A program made the translations under genes and the position numbers. A model generated the notes under the pieces. It ran no database searches. It had not been told where the DNA came from and worked only from the letters and a program-made list of their open reading frames with translations. 64,000 nucleotides of DNA from Labia minor (lineage: Eukaryota; Arthropoda; Insecta; Dermaptera; Spongiphoridae), in assembly GCA_963082975.1 (NCBI GenBank), contig OY720346.1, positions 36,855,787 to 36,919,786 of the forward strand. The letters are read 5' to 3'. Below are positions 10,288 to 21,855 of this stretch, in pieces (the first letter of the stretch is position 1; every line of letters begins with the position of its first letter).

Positions 10288-11090
10288 TTAGACGATATCA
10301 TTGCGGGTTCATGCCAAATCGATCAACATTAATTAAGATATTTTCATTATGACAGATATTAAAAAAACCGTGAATTCAATATCTCTGTTCACTAATTATT
10401 TGTAGACTTTAGTAAAACCTACGCATGACTCAATAGATCCGGATAAACTTTTTCAAATTTTGATCTTAAAATTTATCTTGAAGGTAGTAAAGAAAGAGTA
10501 AGATTCGGAAATCAATTGTAAAATATTAGGTGACCCAGACGACTTAAATATAATAGGAGATTCGGCAATTGCAATTACAGATAGCGAGGAAAAATTAATC
10601 GAGGTAAGAAAAGAGATGAGGTTTGAAATTAATAATGATAAATAAATATATTTAGAAACAAACAGGAGCAGTATTAACATACAAAATGTAGAATTTGAAT
10701 ATGTAGAAAAATTGAATGTAATCACGAAGGATAATAATATTTGAGAAGAATTTAAATCGAAGTTGCAATCGGGAATCGCCTGTTATCATGCAGTAAAGAG
10801 GCTTATCTCACATCAAAATTATTATAAAAGTGAATGAAAATTAAAATATATAAAACAATTATTTTGTCTGTTGTATTATATGAGTGTGAGACATGGTCTA
10901 TGATCTTAGGAGATGAGAGTGGATTCAGAGTATTTGAGAATAGGATTCTCCCCAGCATTTATGGGCCACAGAAATATGAGTACATCAGGGAATGACGTAC
11001 GAGAGATGGAACAGAGGGTCAGGATAAGGACACTTGGAGAAATGTGGTAGTAGCTGCCAAGAACTTTCGAGTAGATAGATATAACATATT
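10288..11090 (+). pseudogene. LINE-A reverse transcriptase fragment, decayed
   Basis: Several frames together show successive RT motifs: CGFMPNRSTLIKIF (about 10303-10345), DFSKTYA then DSIDPDKLFQ (about 10405-10460), LGDPDDLNIIGDS replacing the usual ADD active-site box (about 10528-10566), then YKTIILSVVLYECETWSMIL (about 10850-10905) and GDESGFRVFENRIL. The final part, DKDTWRNVVVAAKNF (about 11027-11070), matches LINE-A 3' ends elsewhere in the window. Stops, frameshifts and an internal deletion make it nonfunctional. It lies wholly inside the Helitron-like boundaries, so it was captured by or inserted into that element. Confidence 0.78.
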
Positions 11091-11243
11091 CAATAATAAT
11101 ATATATAATTAATTTACTATTTAAATTAAAATATATTTTAAATAATCACACAATAAGAAATGAATGTTTTATGTTATACATTGTTTGAAACAAAATGGAT
11201 GAAAACCTTTTACTACTTTCAACCAAATACTATGTACCACTCG

Positions 11244-11307
11244 GGGGTACAGGGGGCGGAGCCCCCGTCTAGATGTGAAGAGCGACGAAGGAGCTCTGAG
11301 CAGCTAG
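11244..11307 (+). other. Helitron 3' hairpin and CTAG end
   Basis: The palindrome GGGGGCGGAGCCCCC precedes the terminal GCAGCTAG by about 35 bases. This is the expected termination signal of rolling-circle elements, though the spacing is longer than the typical 10-12 bases. Confidence 0.55.
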
Positions 11308-11322
11308 TATACTGATAAATAT

Positions 11323-11579
11323 AGAGTGGCACAGGAAAACGGGAGATTTTGAACGTTACAGTTGGCAGTACTGTAGAACCGGCACATGTTCGAATCCTTT
11401 TAATAACAATTTTTATAAACCGTTCTCACAGCTACTGCACGATCAGCACCAGTCCAATGATCCATGATTACTAAATGGCAATGCATTTACATCAATTGTG
11501 TGAATTTTCGAAAAACTGCAGGCTCTACAGTGCCGCCAACTGCAATTTTGCAAAACTCCCGTTCCCATGCGCCACCCTG
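11323..11579. mobile_element. MITE with about 60-bp inverted repeats
   Basis: The left arm (GAGTGGCACAGGAAAACGGG, then CAGTTGGCAGTACTGTAGA) pairs with the right arm (reverse complement CAGGGTGGCGCATGGGAACG, then CAGTTGGCGGCACTGTAGA). TA dinucleotides flank both ends, compatible with a TA-targeting superfamily. No coding capacity. Confidence 0.75.
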
Positions 11580-12000
11580 TATAATATATATATTACAATT
11601 AGGGATTTTCCTAAATTAATATACTTATAAAAATTTATTTTAATCCTTTTATTTATTAATTCTAGAAATATTAAGATATTCATTAATATAAATACTTATT
11701 ATTATTATTTATATATTTAAGTTGTGTTGTTACTAGAAATTACTTGAGCGCCAGCAATCTTATTCCTACAATCATTCATGCCTATATCCAATTCCGTTGC
11801 ATATATAAAATTAAACTAAAATTATGTATTTTATTTAAATAGAAGAATTAATATGATAACAATAGATAGCAATGAAATTAATATGAAATTGAAGAAATTG
11901 ATTGGTACCGTTAGAAATATAAATATAAATTAAATGAGAAGTAATTTATATTAAGCAATTGCAAATTTTATTAATTATTAAGGGTCAACCACTTATCTCT
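11580..12000. other. No gene seen
   Basis: AT-rich sequence without recognisable repeat ends or coding signal. Confidence 0.55.
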
Positions 12001-12240
12001 TATTAAAAAGGAAGGAATGGAGGATTCTTTGGAGACTTGAGTCTTGAGTGTCGTCCTGCGGATTTATCTGGAACATCTCTTGGGCAGCGGCATTCCTCAA
12101 AAGGGGGTTGGCCGGGATGTTCACTCCTGCTAGGAATTTGTTGTCTCCTTCTTCAATTCTTGATCAAGACTGATCCAAACATGTCGAAGCCAATCATCCC
12201 CTCCAACCAAGATGGTATGCAATTCTATGAGCATTTTAAA
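12001..12240 (+). other. GC-richer island, possible first exon
   Basis: This is one of few near-balanced-composition patches in the first 13 kb. The plus-strand frame 12037-12291 is open. Within it, ATG at 12181 has A at -3 (AAACATGTCG) and begins MSKPIIPSNQD. The codon run reaches a plausible splice donor, GATGGTATGC, near 12211-12220. That could be a short first coding exon with its 5' UTR, but no acceptor-linked downstream exon is recognisable and I do not recognise the peptide. A MITE or old repeat is equally possible. Confidence 0.25.
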
Positions 12241-13182
12241 ATAAGAATTCTAGAATGTCTTTATATTGTCTCATATGTTTTCCAAAAATAACTTTCTCGG
12301 TTTCGGCACCATTATATATAAAAAATTCATTTTTATGCTTATATATTACAATATTTTTAATATAATTTATCCATTTTAATTTTTTTATTTTTTAATTAAA
12401 TACTAAAATATATTTTTCAGATAATTTTTATTAGACCTTAATTTTATTTCATTAATGTTAATATGATAAATTCGTATTAGTAATTAAAGTATTAATTCAT
12501 TTCCTAGGAAAAATGATGTTATAATTTTAAATCATTCATCCATAATAAATAAACTTGTCACTATATATGAAAATTAACGAATTACATTTGATTTTTTTAT
12601 TATACTGTGTGTAAATTAGATTTATGAATGAATAATATGAATAGTAGAGGATTTGAAATATATATAGGTATATTAGTATAGAAAAAAAAAATAACTGAAT
12701 AAAGGATGAATTCTTTCTTTTCCATTTGACCTAGTTTGTTCGAATAATAACCAGGTGGTTAAAAAATAGGGGTATTATCTCATCACTAAACCGATAACGG
12801 TTTTTCAACGCGAATTAATCATTCTCAAATAATATATGAGATTAGAAACTTTTGGTCATTTGTTGAAGAAGACTCTTGGTGATTTTTTTCACTCATATTT
12901 TTTTTTTTTTTTTTTTTTGATTTTTTTTCCCATCCACTCTCTTTCTCTTTGGTGCGTCTAACTTTTCAACTGGGGCTCGCTTTGCAGTGGATAAATCACC
13001 AAACGTCAATTTTTTTTACCACTCTCTACTATATTCTATATCTTTATATGAACATATACGGAGTGCATGACTAAAAAAAAAATAATATCATTTTGGCAAA
13101 TGTTACCTCAATCTACAAAATTTCCATTTAATTTAATTTGTTCAAAAGAAAAAAAGTGAAAGGGTAGAATATTCAGGTTTCT
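12241..13182. other. No gene seen; T21 tract
   Basis: AT-rich sequence. A run of about 21 T lies at 12898-12918. The last bases (to 13182) end abruptly at the left edge of the 4452-bp duplicated block. Confidence 0.6.
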
Positions 13183-13370
13183 TGTCAACATAATAATAAT
13201 AATAATAAAAGAAAATTCACTGGACTAGAATTTTTAGATAATTTTTAAAACTGAGATTGTATGAATTAATTAATTTTTTTTTTAAAAAAAAGTATTAATA
13301 ATGAATTTGGATTATGTTGATTGAAATTGAATTATTTTAAAAATTTTTGAGTTATTAAAATAAAAATCTG

Positions 13371-13986
13371 ATGTCTCCACTCGACTATCTCGTAAATTTG
13401 AATTATATTAATTAACATATATTATAATTAAATTAAATGTAATTAATTAAATTATAAATGAAGTATAATTGATTTGGATTAATTAATTAATTACAGTATA
13501 TTATTGTAAATTATTATAATATAAGATTATAATTATTATTTTAAATTAATTAATTAATATATATTACATTTAAATTTAAAACCTTTAACGTGTAAAACAT
13601 TATTTTTAAGTCGAAATTTAACTAAGCGCGTGATTGGATCTTAGTTGATGACACCACGTCACGTGCTGGCGTCAACGTGTTAAAAAATTTAAAAAAATGA
13701 ATCCTGGTACTTTCAGCGATTCAATCAAATTCTATATATATAGCAGTTTTATACAATTTTTAATCATGTGAAAATTTTTGAATAATGCCTGTGTACCAAA
13801 TTTCATTATTCTAGCTCAAACCGGTTTTGCGTAATCTTGTCTTGTCTACATACACACACACACACACATTTTTCTCAACCTTAGTGAAAATGACTCAGGG
13901 ACCTTTAAAACATATAAAATCATCAAAATCTCGACATCGAAAATTTTCGTGATCACAATACTATCTCTGGCGAAATAGCAAAAAGA
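13371..13986 (+). mobile_element. Family T hairpin-ended element
   Basis: Begins ATGTCTCCACTCGACTATCT and ends CAATACTATCTCTGGCGAAA, the two hallmark ends of this family. The middle contains GTCACGTGCTGGCG (about 13668), the TATATAGCAGTTTTATACAA block (about 13736) and ACCAAATTTCATTATTCTAG (about 13796). Compared with the copy at 61194 it has lost the internal block holding TTTACGGTCA. The terminal hairpin is damaged (GGCGAAATAG for GGCGAGATAG). Confidence 0.75.
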
Positions 13987-14438
13987 GACTGAATAATACC
14001 GCACCTTACAACCTTACATATTCCTTTAACATATTTCAATTTATTTATTTTTTTAATCGATTTGATTGAATTGTTCAAGTACATCTTATTAAAGAATAAT
14101 AATTGCAATGGTAGATATTGTTAGATGAAAATCTCTAAGTGGAGCACAATAAGGACCATGTAGTCCATTTAACGAGTTCTCGTTAACATTTCGATGGGTG
14201 TCGTAACGTAATATACCCAGCTGTTATAGATGTCTAGCAGCCAAATAACGATCAACCCCTCCTCAACTCCTCCCCGATTACGATTCATTAAAAGCTTTAC
14301 TAGGGAACAAATCAAACAACAAACGAGAAATACATGACATTTATTATTTGTTTATCGTAATATAAATTTTAACTAATTTGACAAATTATTCTAATGAAAT
14401 AATAGGGAGAGTTTTTTTTATATCATACACCACCTCTT
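13987..14438. other. No gene seen (unit 1)
   Basis: Contains a moderately GC-richer patch at 14140-14310 with no recognised motif. It repeats exactly at 18439-18890. Confidence 0.5.
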
Positions 14439-14454
14439 TGTCTCTCTCTCTCCT

Positions 14455-14507
<53 letters not shown>
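14439..14507. repeat. (TC)n and (TA)n microsatellite
   Basis: Pyrimidine TC repeats pass directly into about 14 TA units. The same tract, with the same length, recurs at 18891-18959. Confidence 0.9.
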
Positions 14508-14510
<3 letters not shown>

Positions 14511-14738
14511 TATGATGATATATCTAGCATGAAAATAAAGATAAATATTTGAACTGAATGAACATAATAATTTTAAACAAAAATTAATATTAATGGTTAA
14601 ACTTGTAAATTAGGTCAAATAAAAGTCACCATCTTGTAAAATTATAGGAATAATAGTATAAAAAGTAAAGAGAGAGAGAGAGCATATTTAATTATTTAAT
14701 TATTTGTTTCATTATTTTAATTTTATTAATAATTTATA

Positions 14739-15110
14739 TTTTTACCATCTCGCCAGAGAAATTTCCGATGTCGAGATTTTGATGTTTTTATACGTTTTGA
14801 AGGTTCAGATTCATTTTCACCAAGGTTGAGAAAAATTTCTCTCTCTGTGTGTGTGTGTGTGTGTGTGTCTGTGTGTGTGTGTGTATGGAGACAAGATTAC
14901 GCAAAAAGGGTTTGAGCTAGAAAAATGAAATTTGGTATTCGGGCATTATTCAAAATTCGTAGTTTTCTATTAACTTTTGAGAAATGTAGCTCATTGGAAG
15001 TGGTTCAATATCTACAACGTTTTCATTTTTTTTTCCTCTAAACTGACCATAAAAGTAAAGATATATATTTGATAGTTTTTCTCATGATTAAAAATTGTAT
15101 AAAATAGTAA
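14739..15110 (-). mobile_element. Family T copy, truncated
   Basis: Starts at a degenerate hairpin end (TTTTTACCATCTCGCCAGAG) and passes through GATGTCGAGATTTTGATG, a GT microsatellite (14841-14884), TTTGAGCTAGAAAAATGAAA and the TAAAGATATATATTTGATAG block. It stops near 15110, so the second half of the family is missing. Confidence 0.75.
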
Positions 15111-15617
15111 TAATTTACTACAATAAAATTGTTAGCAACCAGAAAAAATTTCCATTTTCCCAGTCATTTTCATTTGGTCATTAGAAATAATGCAAAATAT
15201 TTTTACATAGCGATAATAAATTTTTAATATTAAAATAAATTTTTTTAATTTAAAAGATTTGCCCATATTGCATTTTGTACTGCACATAAATCTTAAAAAT
15301 TAGAAGGTACGTAGATTGTATGAATAATTCAAGTATCTAACAATTCAATTAATTCAAATTCAATACAATAATAAACATCTGGGAATTCTAGGAAGCATAC
15401 TATCAACGAACTTTTATTCATATTTATCACAAAATTGCATAAATAATTCCAATTTATATGATATTGTGAGAATTAGATAAATAATTTAGAGAGCAAAAAA
15501 TATTTAAAAATAGATTAATAATAATTTAATATATATATGTATATATATATATATACATATATATATTAAACCTAAATAAAATATTTTATTACATTATTAC
15601 ATTATTATTTATATATA
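15111..15617. other. No gene seen (unit 1)
   Basis: AT-rich sequence with TA-rich microsatellite at 15529-15610. Duplicated at 19563-20069. Confidence 0.55.
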
Positions 15618-16130
15618 TATGTATATCTATCTATCTCTGTGGCTCTACGGAACTCGAAAGTTCTTGGCTGCAGCAACCACACTTCTCCACGTATTTTGAG
15701 CCACAACCCTCTAATCCCTACCCTCTCTCATCTCTCTCACGTCCCTTCCTACATTATCCACCCATTCGCCATTCTTTGCTTTCCCATTCAAATCACGTGT
15801 CCTATCCATCGCAGCCTTCTCGATTTGATAATTCTAACTATTTCTGGAGATGCATAGAGCTCATGCAATCCTCGTTATGCAGACTCCGCCATTCCCCGGT
15901 GACCTCATCTTTCTTTGGCCCATAAATGCTGCGAAGAATCCTATTCTCAAACACTCTAAATCTACTCTCGTCTCCTAAGGTCATAGACCATGTCTCACAC
16001 CCATATAAAACAACCGGCAAAATAATTGCTCAATATGTTTTAATTTTGGTCCTCTTTGATAATAATTTTGACGAGATAAGCCCATTTACTGAATAATAAC
16101 AGTAGTTATCCGATTGCAACATCGATTTAA
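15618..16130 (-). pseudogene. LINE-A 3' coding fragment (unit 1)
   Basis: Minus-strand translation in shifting frames gives NGLISSKLLSKRTKIKTY (about 16030-16090), then ILPVVLYGCETWSM, GDESRFRVFENRILRSIYG and DEVTGEWRSLHNED (16020-15860). A frame change near 15848 leads to SPEIVRIIKSRRLRWIGHVI, and the end matches NTWRSVVAAAKNF. This is the region downstream of the RT active site of a non-LTR retrotransposon, found in many arthropod genomes. The element ends in a (GATA)n tail at 15622-15638. It is 5'-truncated and frameshifted, so it is not functional. Confidence 0.82.
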
Positions 16131-16853
16131 ATTATCCTCGAATATTATTATCCTTATTATTATTTTAAATTTTTCTTTATTTTCATATTCTAAATTTTGA
16201 ATCTTAAGACTTTGTGTGTTAATACTTTTCCTCTCTGTTACTAAAAATATATATATATATATATATACATTTGATCTAAAATGCTTTATGAAAAATAAAT
16301 TATTTAGGATTTTATGAATATACTGATAAATCATGTCTGATTGTAATCCAATTATAGAAACAGGATATTTTATATCTTGTTTTATTATATGTTCCATATG
16401 GTTTATATAATGATTATTATTATTATATAATAGACATGAAAGGTTTAGACTGAAGGGAAGGAGGGTAGTACAGTGTATAATTTTATTAACTAATATTTGA
16501 GTGTGGTCGAGTAATCATTAATTACAATCCCATTGAATGAAGCAAACTCTCCGGGTTCATTGACAAGATCCCATCAATAACCATTAGGATCATCGACCCC
16601 GTTCAATTCTAAATAATGGGGCAAATATTTCATTTTAAACACCATATGGATGGGATCCTCGTTTATTTGTAAATTTCATATTATTTCATGTTTCCCAAAT
16701 TACATGACAGTAATAACACACATAAGTTGAATCATTTAATTATTATTATTTCTTTTTAAATCAAATAAATAATATTACTTAATGTCCAAGTAATTAATTA
16801 TTTATAATAAAATTGAATTGAAATAGAATAAAAACATTATATAAATATATATA
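16131..16853. other. No gene seen (unit 1)
   Basis: AT-rich DNA with a TA microsatellite near 16247-16267 and a GC-richer stretch at 16440-16650 that I do not recognise. The 103-residue minus frame at 16086-16397 is partly LINE debris and partly microsatellite translation. Confidence 0.5.
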
Positions 16854-17403
16854 TGTAAGAATGTGGAGGAAGGATTGACAAAATAACGACGATGCTCTGT
16901 AATTAACAAAGATTTATTTAGTTATTTACAATATTTACATTTAGGTTCATATTCAAATTCATTATTACCTGTAATTGCCAAAGAATCGTCAATTATGTTT
17001 GTATTATCGATCTCTCAATTAATCTCTTAATGCAAGTCTTATTGTGTCTTCTCTCTTAATCAGGCCCCCCAACTCCTTAGAAAAGTCTGAAACCAATTTT
17101 TTTTTAATATGATGTCTCATTGTTACACCGCTAAGAGGCGCTGCAGGCGCATAACCCATAACTCTGCATGCAAAAACCAGGCAAAAACACACACACAAGC
17201 CCTATTTTTTTTCAATTAGTTACTGATTGCACTCGCTTGGTGGCGCCAAAAACTTTGTTTCAGCAAAGACAATAGAGTTTACTAGTCTGTTAGATGGACT
17301 GAGCTCTTAATGAATTAGTTTAATTCCTGGTGTCTGGCTCTGGTAGCCTTTGGTGGCGAGTCGATGTCCGAGGGGAAGGGAGAGTGTTGGTGGCAGTCTT
17401 ACA
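16854..17403 (-). mobile_element. Solo LTR (unit 1)
   Basis: The 550-bp segment begins TGTAAGAATG and ends GCAGTCTTACA, so it has TG...CA ends with a 7-base terminal inversion (TGTAAGA and TCTTACA). TATA flanks both sides as a possible 4-bp target duplication. Read on the minus strand, an AATAAA signal lies near 16911-16916, about 60 bases before the 3' end, which fits an LTR poly(A) region. No primer-binding site, polypurine tract or internal gag-pol sequence adjoins it. LTR-LTR recombination would explain this. Superfamily (Gypsy or BEL) cannot be told from the LTR alone. Confidence 0.72.
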
Positions 17404-17634
17404 TATATATACATATATAATATCAAAAAAATCAAATATTTTTAAAACTTGAATTAAAATGACTAAATTATATTAGCTTGGTTTTTATTTTTAGTTTAAT
17501 TACTCAATTATTAATTACTACTATATTTTTAGTGTAATATTTTCCGACAATGAATATAAAATTAATATTTTGTAAACTACCACTTACGGTTTCCGGGTAT
17601 ACACCAAAAGTTGATGAAATCATGCTACTGGTGC
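17404..17634. other. End of unit 1, no gene
   Basis: AT-rich tail of the duplicated unit. Its last bases, CTACTGGTGC, abut the TGTCAACA start of unit 2 at 17635. Confidence 0.6.
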
Positions 17635-17822
17635 TGTCAACATAATAATAATAATAATAAAAGAAAATTCACTGGACTAGAATTTTTAGATAATTTTTAA
17701 AACTGAGATTGTATGAATTAATTAATTTTTTTTTTAAAAAAAAGTATTAATAATGAATTTGGATTATGTTGATTGAAATTGAATTATTTTAAAAATTTTT
17801 GAGTTATTAAAATAAAAATCTG

Positions 17823-18438
17823 ATGTCTCCACTCGACTATCTCGTAAATTTGAATTATATTAATTAACATATATTATAATTAAATTAAATGTAATTAATT
17901 AAATTATAAATGAAGTATAATTGATTTGGATTAATTAATTAATTACAGTATATTATTGTAAATTATTATAATATAAGATTATAATTATTATTTTAAATTA
18001 ATTAATTAATATATATTACATTTAAATTTAAAACCTTTAACGTGTAAAACATTATTTTTAAGTCGAAATTTAACTAAGCGCGTGATTGGATCTTAGTTGA
18101 TGACACCACGTCACGTGCTGGCGTCAACGTGTTAAAAAATTTAAAAAAATGAATCCTGGTACTTTCAGCGATTCAATCAAATTCTATATATATAGCAGTT
18201 TTATACAATTTTTAATCATGTGAAAATTTTTGAATAATGCCTGTGTACCAAATTTCATTATTCTAGCTCAAACCGGTTTTGCGTAATCTTGTCTTGTCTA
18301 CATACACACACACACACACATTTTTCTCAACCTTAGTGAAAATGACTCAGGGACCTTTAAAACATATAAAATCATCAAAATCTCGACATCGAAAATTTTC
18401 GTGATCACAATACTATCTCTGGCGAAATAGCAAAAAGA
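17823..18438 (+). mobile_element. Family T element (unit 2)
   Basis: Copy of 13371-13986 made by the tandem duplication, not by an independent insertion. Confidence 0.75.
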
Positions 18439-18890
18439 GACTGAATAATACCGCACCTTACAACCTTACATATTCCTTTAACATATTTCAATTTATTTAT
18501 TTTTTTAATCGATTTGATTGAATTGTTCAAGTACATCTTATTAAAGAATAATAATTGCAATGGTAGATATTGTTAGATGAAAATCTCTAAGTGGAGCACA
18601 ATAAGGACCATGTAGTCCATTTAACGAGTTCTCGTTAACATTTCGATGGGTGTCGTAACGTAATATACCCAGCTGTTATAGATGTCTAGCAGCCAAATAA
18701 CGATCAACCCCTCCTCAACTCCTCCCCGATTACGATTCATTAAAAGCTTTACTAGGGAACAAATCAAACAACAAACGAGAAATACATGACATTTATTATT
18801 TGTTTATCGTAATATAAATTTTAACTAATTTGACAAATTATTCTAATGAAATAATAGGGAGAGTTTTTTTTATATCATACACCACCTCTT
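18439..18890. other. No gene seen (unit 2)
   Basis: Same content as 13987-14438. Confidence 0.5.
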
Positions 18891-18906
18891 TGTCTCTCTC
18901 TCTCCT

Positions 18907-18959
<53 letters not shown>
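18891..18959. repeat. (TC)n and (TA)n microsatellite (unit 2)
   Basis: Same length as its partner at 14439-14507. That is notable, because such tracts usually diverge fast. Confidence 0.9.
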
Positions 18960-18962
<3 letters not shown>

Positions 18963-19190
18963 TATGATGATATATCTAGCATGAAAATAAAGATAAATAT
19001 TTGAACTGAATGAACATAATAATTTTAAACAAAAATTAATATTAATGGTTAAACTTGTAAATTAGGTCAAATAAAAGTCACCATCTTGTAAAATTATAGG
19101 AATAATAGTATAAAAAGTAAAGAGAGAGAGAGAGCATATTTAATTATTTAATTATTTGTTTCATTATTTTAATTTTATTAATAATTTATA

Positions 19191-19562
19191 TTTTTACCAT
19201 CTCGCCAGAGAAATTTCCGATGTCGAGATTTTGATGTTTTTATACGTTTTGAAGGTTCAGATTCATTTTCACCAAGGTTGAGAAAAATTTCTCTCTCTGT
19301 GTGTGTGTGTGTGTGTGTGTCTGTGTGTGTGTGTGTATGGAGACAAGATTACGCAAAAAGGGTTTGAGCTAGAAAAATGAAATTTGGTATTCGGGCATTA
19401 TTCAAAATTCGTAGTTTTCTATTAACTTTTGAGAAATGTAGCTCATTGGAAGTGGTTCAATATCTACAACGTTTTCATTTTTTTTTCCTCTAAACTGACC
19501 ATAAAAGTAAAGATATATATTTGATAGTTTTTCTCATGATTAAAAATTGTATAAAATAGTAA
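19191..19562 (-). mobile_element. Family T truncated copy (unit 2)
   Basis: Duplicate of 14739-15110. Confidence 0.75.
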
Positions 19563-20069
19563 TAATTTACTACAATAAAATTGTTAGCAACCAGAAAAAA
19601 TTTCCATTTTCCCAGTCATTTTCATTTGGTCATTAGAAATAATGCAAAATATTTTTACATAGCGATAATAAATTTTTAATATTAAAATAAATTTTTTTAA
19701 TTTAAAAGATTTGCCCATATTGCATTTTGTACTGCACATAAATCTTAAAAATTAGAAGGTACGTAGATTGTATGAATAATTCAAGTATCTAACAATTCAA
19801 TTAATTCAAATTCAATACAATAATAAACATCTGGGAATTCTAGGAAGCATACTATCAACGAACTTTTATTCATATTTATCACAAAATTGCATAAATAATT
19901 CCAATTTATATGATATTGTGAGAATTAGATAAATAATTTAGAGAGCAAAAAATATTTAAAAATAGATTAATAATAATTTAATATATATATGTATATATAT
20001 ATATATACATATATATATTAAACCTAAATAAAATATTTTATTACATTATTACATTATTATTTATATATA
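19563..20069. other. No gene seen (unit 2)
   Basis: Same content as 15111-15617. Confidence 0.55.
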
Positions 20070-20582
20070 TATGTATATCTATCTATCTCTGTGGCTCTAC
20101 GGAACTCGAAAGTTCTTGGCTGCAGCAACCACACTTCTCCACGTATTTTGAGCCACAACCCTCTAATCCCTACCCTCTCTCATCTCTCTCACGTCCCTTC
20201 CTACATTATCCACCCATTCGCCATTCTTTGCTTTCCCATTCAAATCACGTGTCCTATCCATCGCAGCCTTCTCGATTTGATAATTCTAACTATTTCTGGA
20301 GATGCATAGAGCTCATGCAATCCTCGTTATGCAGACTCCGCCATTCCCCGGTGACCTCATCTTTCTTTGGCCCATAAATGCTGCGAAGAATCCTATTCTC
20401 AAACACTCTAAATCTACTCTCGTCTCCTAAGGTCATAGACCATGTCTCACACCCATATAAAACAACCGGCAAAATAATTGCTCAATATGTTTTAATTTTG
20501 GTCCTCTTTGATAATAATTTTGACGAGATAAGCCCATTTACTGAATAATAACAGTAGTTATCCGATTGCAACATCGATTTAA
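20070..20582 (-). pseudogene. LINE-A 3' coding fragment (unit 2)
   Basis: Duplicate of 15618-16130, with the same LYGCETWSMTL, FRVFENRILRSIYG and (GATA)n tail and the same frame break. Its identity to unit 1 shows it was dead before the duplication. Confidence 0.82.
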
Positions 20583-21305
20583 ATTATCCTCGAATATTAT
20601 TATCCTTATTATTATTTTAAATTTTTCTTTATTTTCATATTCTAAATTTTGAATCTTAAGACTTTGTGTGTTAATACTTTTCCTCTCTGTTACTAAAAAT
20701 ATATATATATATATATATACATTTGATCTAAAATGCTTTATGAAAAATAAATTATTTAGGATTTTATGAATATACTGATAAATCATGTCTGATTGTAATC
20801 CAATTATAGAAACAGGATATTTTATATCTTGTTTTATTATATGTTCCATATGGTTTATATAATGATTATTATTATTATATAATAGACATGAAAGGTTTAG
20901 ACTGAAGGGAAGGAGGGTAGTACAGTGTATAATTTTATTAACTAATATTTGAGTGTGGTCGAGTAATCATTAATTACAATCCCATTGAATGAAGCAAACT
21001 CTCCGGGTTCATTGACAAGATCCCATCAATAACCATTAGGATCATCGACCCCGTTCAATTCTAAATAATGGGGCAAATATTTCATTTTAAACACCATATG
21101 GATGGGATCCTCGTTTATTTGTAAATTTCATATTATTTCATGTTTCCCAAATTACATGACAGTAATAACACACATAAGTTGAATCATTTAATTATTATTA
21201 TTTCTTTTTAAATCAAATAAATAATATTACTTAATGTCCAAGTAATTAATTATTTATAATAAAATTGAATTGAAATAGAATAAAAACATTATATAAATAT
21301 ATATA
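20583..21305. other. No gene seen (unit 2)
   Basis: Same content as 16131-16853. Confidence 0.5.
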
Positions 21306-21855
21306 TGTAAGAATGTGGAGGAAGGATTGACAAAATAACGACGATGCTCTGTAATTAACAAAGATTTATTTAGTTATTTACAATATTTACATTTAGGTTC
21401 ATATTCAAATTCATTATTACCTGTAATTGCCAAAGAATCGTCAATTATGTTTGTATTATCGATCTCTCAATTAATCTCTTAATGCAAGTCTTATTGTGTC
21501 TTCTCTCTTAATCAGGCCCCCCAACTCCTTAGAAAAGTCTGAAACCAATTTTTTTTTAATATGATGTCTCATTGTTACACCGCTAAGAGGCGCTGCAGGC
21601 GCATAACCCATAACTCTGCATGCAAAAACCAGGCAAAAACACACACACAAGCCCTATTTTTTTTCAATTAGTTACTGATTGCACTCGCTTGGTGGCGCCA
21701 AAAACTTTGTTTCAGCAAAGACAATAGAGTTTACTAGTCTGTTAGATGGACTGAGCTCTTAATGAATTAGTTTAATTCCTGGTGTCTGGCTCTGGTAGCC
21801 TTTGGTGGCGAGTCGATGTCCGAGGGGAAGGGAGAGTGTTGGTGGCAGTCTTACA
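21306..21855 (-). mobile_element. Solo LTR (unit 2)
   Basis: Duplicate of 16854-17403. Because an LTR now lies in each unit 4452 bases apart, software could mistake the pair for a full LTR retrotransposon. The DNA between them has no gag or pol, and the identity extends beyond the LTRs. Confidence 0.72.

Larger units (their letters stand above)
9423..11307 (+). mobile_element. Nonautonomous Helitron-like element
   Basis: The left edge reads TCTATATATATAAAGG, a common Helitron 5' start, and is preceded by A. The right edge has a strong GC hairpin (GGGGGC and GCCCCC at 11254-11268), then ends GCAGCTAG at 11307 and is followed by T. TC start, CTAG end and A/T insertion site all fit Helitron rules, with no terminal inverted repeats or target duplication. 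No Rep/helicase gene is present. The interior is AT-rich DNA plus a LINE RT pseudogene. A related 3' end occurs at 51035-51077. Confidence 0.7.
13183..17634 (+). repeat. 4452-bp tandem duplication, unit 1
   Basis: Every landmark from 13183 to 17634 reappears exactly 4452 bases further on, including microsatellites and open frames, so there is no net insertion or deletion between the units. No substitution was seen in the stretches I compared. The junction between units is GGTGC followed by TGTCAACA, with no obvious microhomology at either edge. Unit content: two family T copies, microsatellites, a LINE-A fragment and a solo LTR. Confidence 0.95.
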
